A DNA stretch of 64,000 bases, from positions 1 to 64,000 of the forward strand of contig NZ_JAODNM010000097.1 in the NCBI RefSeq assembly GCF_025464955.1. Direction: 5' to 3'. This DNA is from Amycolatopsis sp. (lineage in GTDB: Bacteria; Actinomycetota; Actinomycetes; Mycobacteriales; Pseudonocardiaceae). The number at the start of each line of letters is the position of its first letter. Positions within the stretch are counted from its first letter, which is position 1. Below, piece by piece: positions 58,301 to 64,000 of this stretch. The notes beneath the pieces were generated by a model. The model worked only from the letters and a program-made list of their open reading frames with translations. It did no database searches and had not been told where the DNA came from. The translations under genes and the position numbers were made by a program.

Positions 58301-58810
58301 CTACGCAGCGTGATACTCCCGCAGGCCGGTGAGCCGTCGGCGGACCTCGGCGTTGGTCGGCAGCGAAGTGCCCGAGACGTAGCGCATGATGCCGTCGCGG
58401 GCCGGGTCGTCCGAAGCCTCGACGAAAGTCACCGTCTCGTCGACCCCGGCGCCGAACAGCAGTTCCGAGTCCAGCCCGAACATCGTGTCGAAATTGGCGT
58501 TCTTCGCGTTCCACAGCGCGAAGACGTCGTCGAGTCGCGCCCGCTCGGCAACAAGCAGCGCGGCGAGGCACATGCTTTCCGTCAGTGACGCTCCGCGCTG
58601 GTGCATCAGCGTCTCCTGAGCGAGCAGGAACACCAGGAAGTCGGCGTCCGTGTCGCCGCAGGCGGCGAACAACTGCCCGAGCGTGCCTGCCCTGGCCTCG
58701 GCGTTGGCGTCGATGGAGGAGTCCTCGGGGGACGCGGCGAAGGCGAGCGCGGACCAGCGCTGCCGGTCGTCCCGCCACCAATCCAGTTCAGGCGTCGATG
58801 GACCGTTCAT
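58301..58810 (-). CDS. Hypothetical protein
   Basis: This 169-aa soluble helical protein starts at ATG 58810 (MNGPSTPELDWWRDDRQRWS). It contains QLFAACGDTDADFLVFLLAQ and LDDVFALWNAKNANFDTMFG, then VTFVEASDDPARDGIMRYV. No family is recognised. Coding quality is good, and a terminator hairpin lies right at its 3' end. It is divergent from the MBOAT gene. Confidence 0.75.
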   Translation of the reverse strand: MNGPSTPELDWWRDDRQRWSALAFAASPEDSSIDANAEARAGTLGQLFAACGDTDADFLVFLLAQETLMHQRGASLTESMCLAALLVAERARLDDVFALWNAKNANFDTMFGLDSELLFGAGVDETVTFVEASDDPARDGIMRYVSGTSLPTNAEVRRRLTGLREYHAA

Positions 58811-58921
58811 CGGCCTTCCCTTCTCTCACCTGTGGCGTTGCCTCCAAGACTCCAACCTTCGACCCGGCTCGGCAACCCCTCGGTTAGGGTCATGACCGCC
58901 GATCAAGGGGGCTACACACCG

Positions 58922-60355
58922 ATGTCGTTCATTTCGCCGTTGTTCGTGTGGTACTTCCTGCCGGCGGTTCTGCTCGCCGTGCTGGTATGCCCGCGCAGCT
59001 GGCGCAACGGGGTCATCGCGGCCGCGAGCCTGGTCTTCTACGCCACCGGCGCCGGCCCGTACGTGCTGCTCCTGCTGGGCTGCATGCTGGTCAACTTCCT
59101 CGCCGGGCCGTTGCTGGAGCCCAACGAGTGGGACATGCGGCAGACGAGACGTCGCCGGATCCTCATCGGCGTCGTCTCCTTCGACGTCGTGATGCTGGTG
59201 ATCTGGAAGTACGCCGGGTTCGCCACGCAACAGATCGCCGCCATCGCGCATCTGTTCGGCGGCGGTTTCCCGGTGGCGAACCTGGTGCTCCCGATCGGCA
59301 TCTCGTTCTTCACGTTCCACCATATTTCGTACACCGTCGACATCTACCGCGGCGAACGCCATGCCCTGCGCAACCCGGTCTCGTTCGCCGCGTACATCGC
59401 GATGTTCCCCCAGCTGGTGGCCGGCCCGATCGTGCGCTACCGCGAGATCGCCGACCAGCTCCCCCAGCAGCGTCTGCACCGCCTCGACGACATCGCCGCC
59501 GGTTTCCCGCGGTTCGCGCTCGGGCTGTGCAAGAAGACGATCATCGCGGACACGCTGAGCCCCATGGTCGAAGCCTGTTTCGCGACGCCTCCGTCCGAGA
59601 TGACCTTCGGCACCGCCTGGCTCGGCGCGGTCGGGTACACCCTCCAACTGTTCTTCGACTTCTCCGGTTACTCCGACATGGCGATCGGACTCGGCCGCAT
59701 GTTCGGCTTCCGGCTGCCGGAGAACTTCGCGCGGCCGTACGCCTCGGTGACCATCACCGAGTTCTGGCGCCGCTGGCACATGTCGCTGTCGCGGTGGTTC
59801 CGCGACTACGTCTACATCCCGCTCGGCGGCAACCGCGCGGGTACCGGGCACACCTACCGCAACCTCTGCATCGTGTTCGTCCTGACCGGCTTCTGGCACG
59901 GCGCGCAGTGGACGTTCCTGATCTGGGGGCTGTTCCACGGCGCGATGCTGATCATCGAGCGCGCGTTCGGGTTCGACACCACGCCGTCCGGCACCGCCGC
60001 CCGCATCGCGCGCCGGGCGCTGACCCTGGTGCTGGTGGTGTTCGGCTGGGTGTTCTTCCGGTCGCCCGACCTCGGGCACGCGCTCGGGATGCTCGGCCAC
60101 ATGCTGCTGCCGGACTTCAGCGGCCTCGGCGACGTCGTGGACACGGCGCTCACCAACCAGCGGCTCGTCGTACTTTTGGCGGCGCTGGCGATCTTCGTCC
60201 TCCCATCACACCCAGTGACTGGCCCACTGCTGGAATCCTCGCGGAGCAAGCCGGCAACAGCCCTGCGTATCGGGGTCATGACGGTGGGTCTCACCTACTC
60301 GGCGATCCTCGTCGCCACCGGCACCTTCAGCCCTTTCCTGTACTACCAGTTCTGA
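58922..60355 (+). CDS. MBOAT family O-acyltransferase (AlgI/PatA-like)
   Basis: This 477-aa polytopic membrane protein has about 10-11 segments. Hallmarks are FPQLVAGPIVRYREIADQL, FFDFSGYSDMAIGLGRMFGF, EFWRRWHMSLSRWFRDYVYI and the catalytic His in VLTGFWHGAQWTFLIWG. It probably moves an acyl group onto an exported polysaccharide or other surface molecule. ATG 58922 was chosen because AGGGGG precedes it and TAGGGT (58885-58890) fits a -10 just upstream; ATG 58892 would be too close to that. No partner acetyltransferase (AlgX/SGNH) is adjacent. Confidence 0.94.
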   Translation: MSFISPLFVWYFLPAVLLAVLVCPRSWRNGVIAAASLVFYATGAGPYVLLLLGCMLVNFLAGPLLEPNEWDMRQTRRRRILIGVVSFDVVMLVIWKYAGFATQQIAAIAHLFGGGFPVANLVLPIGISFFTFHHISYTVDIYRGERHALRNPVSFAAYIAMFPQLVAGPIVRYREIADQLPQQRLHRLDDIAAGFPRFALGLCKKTIIADTLSPMVEACFATPPSEMTFGTAWLGAVGYTLQLFFDFSGYSDMAIGLGRMFGFRLPENFARPYASVTITEFWRRWHMSLSRWFRDYVYIPLGGNRAGTGHTYRNLCIVFVLTGFWHGAQWTFLIWGLFHGAMLIIERAFGFDTTPSGTAARIARRALTLVLVVFGWVFFRSPDLGHALGMLGHMLLPDFSGLGDVVDTALTNQRLVVLLAALAIFVLPSHPVTGPLLESSRSKPATALRIGVMTVGLTYSAILVATGTFSPFLYYQF

Positions 60356-60382
60356 GTTTTTTCGCGCTTAATCGACGATAAT

Positions 60383-60980
60383 TCAGGGCGCGAACCCCGT
60401 TTCCGAAAGGGAATTCCGCAGGATTTCCAGCACGTCGTCTAGGGCTCGCACCAAAGTGCCCGGGGTAATCCTCGCGAGGGTGTCATCGATTACCCGCAGC
60501 CCCGTCCGGTCCAGCAAAAGTCTTTTCGTTGGTCACCCATTCGCCGCGCACCGCCGCCACGGCGTGCGCGGTCTGGCATGCGGCCGTGGCGATCACTCCG
60601 ACGACGTCGGTCACATGGCCTCGCTCGGCGTGCGCGCCGCGAGCGTAGTCGAGCGTGACGCATGCGTCGCCCCACCACCGTGCCGGACCGGATTCCCTTA
60701 GCGCGTCGGGATAATCCGGCTGCGGCAGGGCGCCGCGCAGGATGCGGTTGACGGCCGGTTCCGCGACCACGAGTAGGTCGGAATGCCCGCCAGGCCAACC
60801 AAGTTCGCGCAGGTTCTCCGGGTTGAAAGCACCCCGGTAGTAGACGGCGAAATCCCAGTCGCTGTCCGGCCGATGGGTGCGGGTGGCGCGGGAACCGCCG
60901 AGGGTCACGGCCTGAACGTGGTGCGGCCCGGCCAGCCCGGCGGCGACCTGGTCACCAAAGATTTCGTCTTCGGAACGCAT
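60383..60980 (-). pseudogene. MNT-type nucleotidyltransferase with a frameshift near the 3' end
   Basis: From ATG 60980 the frame gives the nucleotidyltransferase core VTLGGSRATRTHRPDSDWDF (GGS...DxD) and VIATAACQTAHAVAAVRGEW. Near 60525 the annotated frame ends in nonsense (TFAGPDGAAGNR). A +1 shift continues as KRLLLDRTGLRVIDDTLARI and ALDDVLEILRNS to a natural TGA at 60383. The intact family protein ends in just this way, so one base has been lost or gained (mutation or sequencing error). The substrate is unknown. Confidence 0.78.
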
Positions 60981-61177
60981 ACCCCGCAGCCTAAGCCGGT
61001 GCCAAGATGGTCAACATCCGATTAAAGATCGTCGTCGCCTTCTGTCACCTTCAGGGCCATCCAGGGTCCCCCAAATTTCTTATTTCCCCGTTCACCCAAG
61101 GCGCGTAGAGTAGCTCTCCGCACTCAAACCGATACGTAGCGCACTCGGCTGATCGGGTGACACCAGGAGGTGAGGCT

Positions 61178-62182
61178 TTGTCCGCGGATGCCAAGCGGCT
61201 CCGCAGTAACCCACTGCAAGAGATCTTCTGGACCAGGACCAGCCTGTTACTGCTGATCCTGATCGTGGTCGCGGGTGTCAGCCTGCTGATCTCCAGCGCG
61301 ATGAGCCCGGGCACCGGGAAAACGCTCGTCAGCGCGCTGGGCACCGGAACCTTGATCTCTGCGGTCGTGGGCTTCGGTCAAACCCTGATCACCGCCACTG
61401 CTTCCCAAAAAGCACTCGTCGCACCGGTGATCGAGGAAAGCCGGCGCGCACTGCAGGAGCTCAGCGCCGAATACCGGTCGTTGAACCGGGAATTCTTTCC
61501 GACGCATGTCTTCGAGGCCACCACCGATCCGGACCCCGCGTTCAACCGGTTGATGATGGCCGACCTCAACGCGACCAGGCAATGTTTCTTCAGGGGTTTT
61601 TCCGCTCGTCACGCGGCCGCGAGACTGCTGCTTTCCCATACCGAGCGCGAACTCCGCGCGGTGATCGCCGATCCGCGCGACGCCAGCGCGATCAGCGGGC
61701 GCGCGCGTTATCTGCTCCGCCGGGAGGAGTCAGGCGTCGACTACGAGACCATCCAAAACCGCCTGCACAACGAAATCTGGATCGGCCTGGTCGGGCTGTA
61801 CCTGGCCAGAAGCCATTGCGCGCAGGTGGACATCACCGTGGTGTCCGACCCGCCGCTGGACCGACTGGAAATGTTCGACGACAGCGTGTGGCTCACGTTG
61901 TACAGTGATATCGGCGGCGCAACGACCCTCTATCCGCGAACCCTACGTTTCACCGAAGGCTCGTTCATGTACAACATGGAGCGCGCTGAGTTCCTGCGCG
62001 TCTGCAATTCGCGTTCCGGACGGCACTTCCAGATCATGCCCGACTCGACCAGACAGGATTTCCTCGCGCTGTTCGAGAAGATCACCGGTTCCCGATTGTC
62101 GGAGGAGCAATTCGGCGAACTCGAAGGTAAATTCCACGCCTTCCGCAGAGAGTTCTCCGCGGTCGCCGAGTTGGGGGGCTGA
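61178..62182 (+). CDS. Unknown protein with an N-terminal transmembrane hairpin
   Basis: This 334-aa protein starts at TTG 61178, chosen because AGGAGG ends 7 nt before it; GTG 61157 precedes that site. Two membrane segments (SLLLLILIVVAGVSLLISSA and an Ala/Gly-rich segment near GTGTLISAVVGFGQTLI) are followed by a cytosolic domain with CFFRGFSARHAAARLLLSHT and SDIGGATTLYPRTLRFTEGS. No family is recognised. The next gene starts 5 bp after its stop, so they form an operon. It could be a membrane-anchored signalling or effector protein. Confidence 0.8.
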   Translation: MSADAKRLRSNPLQEIFWTRTSLLLLILIVVAGVSLLISSAMSPGTGKTLVSALGTGTLISAVVGFGQTLITATASQKALVAPVIEESRRALQELSAEYRSLNREFFPTHVFEATTDPDPAFNRLMMADLNATRQCFFRGFSARHAAARLLLSHTERELRAVIADPRDASAISGRARYLLRREESGVDYETIQNRLHNEIWIGLVGLYLARSHCAQVDITVVSDPPLDRLEMFDDSVWLTLYSDIGGATTLYPRTLRFTEGSFMYNMERAEFLRVCNSRSGRHFQIMPDSTRQDFLALFEKITGSRLSEEQFGELEGKFHAFRREFSAVAELGG

Positions 62183-62187
62183 TCGGA

Positions 62188-62841
62188 ATGCCCACCAGGG
62201 TATCCGCACTGAAGACATCCGCGCTGAACGCGCTGGCCGAGCGGTTGCGCACGGCCGACTTTCCGCTCGCCGCGGACTGGGAAACCGTCAACGACTGGTT
62301 CGGCCGCTGGGCCGCGCTGCCGGAGTTGCGCGCCGAACTCAAGAACCACCTGCACACTTTGGCACCAGCCGAGGCGGCGGCACTGATCAAGGCGTCACGC
62401 GAGACGACCACGCATTTTGCCTGGTGCCTGCTCGATTCACCGGACGACGAGTTCTCTTTCTGGCTGCACGAATACAAACCGCAGCGGGACTGGCGGCAGG
62501 GATACGCCGATTCCGTGCACAACCACCGCTACCATTTCTGCACCACGCTCCTGCGCGGGCATTACCTGCACGAGCGTTACCACGCGCACCTCGATCCGGA
62601 TACCGGCCTGATCAGTTCGGTACGGCTGCGTTCGCAGACGCAGTGCGCGACGGGGTCGTCCGGCAGGCTGCTCGCCGACGAGTTCCACCGCATTCCGTCG
62701 GCCGGAACCGGGACCATGACTTTCCTGGTCAAGTCACGGGCGGTGACCGAATCCAGTGTTTCCTTCGATCCGGCCACCGGAATCGGGCATCGTCACGTTC
62801 CGGTCGAGGTCCGATTGGGGGAACTGGCCGACCGCATTTAG
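62188..62841 (+). CDS. Hypothetical cupin-like protein
   Basis: This 217-aa protein starts at ATG 62188. The central DSVHNHRYHFCTTLLRGHYL followed by HERYHAHL has the HxH...H spacing of a metal-binding cupin, and later segments (GTMTFLVKSRAVTESSVSFD) look beta-rich. A thiol- or amine-dioxygenase-like fold is possible but unproven. It follows the membrane protein gene by 5 bp, suggesting linked function, and precedes an HD-domain gene. Confidence 0.7.
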   Translation: MPTRVSALKTSALNALAERLRTADFPLAADWETVNDWFGRWAALPELRAELKNHLHTLAPAEAAALIKASRETTTHFAWCLLDSPDDEFSFWLHEYKPQRDWRQGYADSVHNHRYHFCTTLLRGHYLHERYHAHLDPDTGLISSVRLRSQTQCATGSSGRLLADEFHRIPSAGTGTMTFLVKSRAVTESSVSFDPATGIGHRHVPVEVRLGELADRI

Positions 62842-62908
62842 CTACACAGCGGCGTCTGAGCCGCATACCATTACTCCACCCGTCTCACCGCCGGGATCGG
62901 AGAGGTGT

Positions 62909-63583
62909 ATGCGCGTCCAGCAGAATTCGGTCGGACAATCGGTCATCGAAGACGTCGAGCAGCGGGTCCGGCAGCTGTGCTGGCGCAATGCCCGCACTCT
63001 GCCGTTCCACGGCTGGCACCACGTGAGTTTCGTGCGCACGAAAGCCGTCGGATTCGCCGGCCACAACGGTGCCGACGCCGCGGTCGTGGAGGTGGCGGCG
63101 CTGGTTCACGACGTCAACTACCTCGTCCTGCGCAATTCCCCCGCCGCCGCCGGGAAGGACCTGCGGCTCGGCATGCTGGCCGACGCGGGGGTCGACGAGA
63201 CTGTCGCCCGATGGATCGACGACATCATCGAAGAGGCCGAGATGGCCAGCCGCGGACGGCACATCTCGCTCGAGGCCCAGGCGCTCAGCGACGCGGACAC
63301 GTTGTTCAAGGCGCTGCCGGTGACGCCGGTCGTGCTCGCCCACAAGTACCTCACGGAGAACGGGCTAAGCCTGCGCGAGCTGGCGGACAAGATCGTCGGC
63401 GAGCAGGTCGACGTCCACGACGACGGCTACTACTTCTACAACCCCGAGGCCGCCGCCACCTACTCGCGCTGGGCGACGGCGAACCTCGAACTCTGGCAGT
63501 GCATCAAGCAAGCGGTCGACGACCCGAGCGTCGCGGAACTCCTCGACGCCGTCCATGCCGTCGACATCGCCGCCGCCTCCTAA
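62909..63583 (+). CDS. HD-domain metal-dependent phosphohydrolase
   Basis: This 224-aa protein starts at ATG 62909 with GGAGAGG upstream. The HD signature is spread over FHGWHHVSFVR (first His), EVAALVHDVNY (HD pair) and ALSDADTLFKALP (last Asp), the order of the HD superfamily. Members hydrolyse nucleotides or cyclic dinucleotides. It is 67 bp after the cupin-like gene and may be co-transcribed with it. Two hairpins follow its stop. Confidence 0.85.
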   Translation: MRVQQNSVGQSVIEDVEQRVRQLCWRNARTLPFHGWHHVSFVRTKAVGFAGHNGADAAVVEVAALVHDVNYLVLRNSPAAAGKDLRLGMLADAGVDETVARWIDDIIEEAEMASRGRHISLEAQALSDADTLFKALPVTPVVLAHKYLTENGLSLRELADKIVGEQVDVHDDGYYFYNPEAAATYSRWATANLELWQCIKQAVDDPSVAELLDAVHAVDIAAAS

Positions 63584-63589
63584 CCCCTT

Positions 63590-63615
63590 ACCGCAACTCG
63601 CCGTCGAGTTGCGGT
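63590..63615. terminator. Hairpin 1 after the HD gene
   Basis: ACCGCAACTCG pairs exactly with CGAGTTGCGGT around CCGT, 7 bp after the HD-gene stop. The CGCAACTCG-CCGT-CGAGTTGCG core is repeated in hairpin 2. Confidence 0.8.
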
Positions 63616-63619
63616 AGTT

Positions 63620-63671
63620 GACGTCCGCAACCATCGCAACTCGCCGTCGAGTTGCGATGGTTGCGGACGTC
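63620..63671. terminator. Hairpin 2 (24-bp perfect stem) between convergent genes
   Basis: The left arm 63620-63643 and right arm 63648-63671 are perfect complements around CCGT. It sits between the convergent HD and coiled-coil genes and reuses the hairpin-1 core, so the pair looks like a duplicated palindromic unit. Confidence 0.85.
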
Positions 63672-63682
63672 TCAAAAGTGGC

Positions 63683-64000
63683 TTACTTGGACTGGGCGGA
63701 GTCCGGGGTGGCGGGTACGGCGGGCGCGGCGTCGGGGGTGAGGTGCTTCAGCGCTTCCTGCAGGGCGACGTTCGTGGCCGTCATCCGCTCGGTGACCTTA
63801 CGACGGAACTCCAGCGCCTGCTTCGCCTGCGCTTCGGCGTCGGACCGGCGCTTCTCGGCGTCGGAGACGATCTTGCCCAGACGGTCCTTCGCCTCGAACT
63901 CGGCGCCGGACGCGGCCTTCTCGGCCTCGGCCTTCTTCGCCGCGATGGTGTCCTCGGCCTTCTTGTCCGCGGCCTCGCGACGCTCCTTGGCCTCGGCATC
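63683..64000 (-). CDS. C-terminal part of a coiled-coil (DivIVA-like) protein (partial)
   Basis: 105 residues are visible up to the stop at 63683. They form a charged Ala/Glu/Lys/Arg coiled coil (DAEAKERREAADKKAEDTIA, KAEAEKAASGAEFEAKDRLG, DAEKRRSDAEAQAKQALEFR) and a short Ala/Pro tail. The composition fits polar-growth or septum proteins of the DivIVA/Wag31/SepIVA class, but the N-terminal domain that would decide this lies outside the window. Confidence 0.65.
   Translation of the reverse strand, partial: DAEAKERREAADKKAEDTIAAKKAEAEKAASGAEFEAKDRLGKIVSDAEKRRSDAEAQAKQALEFRRKVTERMTATNVALQEALKHLTPDAAPAVPATPDSAQSK

Overview
The window is high-GC actinobacterial DNA, most likely from the Pseudonocardiales (Amycolatopsis-like). 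The evidence is the codon bias, the frequent GTG/TTG starts, leaderless promoters, an XRE/DUF397 pair, ALF-repeat and LGFP-repeat proteins, three LAL-type LuxR regulators, and a chromosomal block in the mycobacterial order (lpqE-radA divergent from carD-ispD-ispF, then cysS-rlmB). Genus is an inference. No search was run, and all family names come from reading motifs.

Layout. (1) 1-11065 is an accessory region. It holds an SDR plus a flavin monooxygenase, then a small catabolic-looking regulon (TetR, extradiol-dioxygenase-like VOC protein, CMD protein, SRPBCC protein, SnoaL-like protein) tied together by recurring TTGCA/ATGCAAGT operator-like sites. After these come a deleted TPP-enzyme pseudogene, a frameshifted winged-helix gene, a dense GTGACGG iteron cluster, IS1380 debris and an ArsR-AHSA1/DinB pair. 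(2) 11066-29402 looks like a decayed 18.3 kb genomic island. A 44-bp copy of the 3' part of tRNA-Thr(TGT) lies at its left end. The intact tRNA-Thr lies at its right end, with a truncated tyrosine recombinase beside it. The island carries a MarR-controlled SDR-P450-ferredoxin-ferredoxin reductase operon, several alpha/beta hydrolases, a bicovalent-FAD oxidase, two PEBP-like secreted proteins, a TIM-barrel isomerase with a betaine-type binding protein, and many gene fragments that are partial copies of genes elsewhere in the island. (3) 29.5-39.5 kb is a regulator cluster with three paralogous LAL ATPase-LuxR genes, an O-methyltransferase-type protein and a degenerate NarL-type response regulator. 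(4) 39.6-45.3 kb holds a ThrE-type exporter, otsA, and an otsB fused to a GH15 domain. (5) 45.2-50.8 kb is a minus-strand run: small membrane protein, DUF6188-like protein, DUF397, XRE/DUF5753, an ALF/AbfB/LGFP protein, and a polymorphic-toxin remnant with a candidate immunity gene and a C39 peptidase. (6) 50.9-58.3 kb is core housekeeping. (7) 58.3-64 kb has an MBOAT acyltransferase, a frameshifted nucleotidyltransferase, unknown membrane, cupin-like and HD proteins, and the end of a coiled-coil gene.

The most unusual signal is a roughly 70-100 bp element found four times in the island (13449, 22269, 22330, 27543). Each copy begins with ATG and reads as a 22-24 codon ORF of the type MQETYRsEnsYLLDTG..., with the stop at nearly the same place. 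Each sits at the head of an enzyme or secreted-protein transcript. It could be a family of tiny peptides (leader peptides or peptide precursors) or a DNA/RNA regulatory repeat. Both readings are given below.
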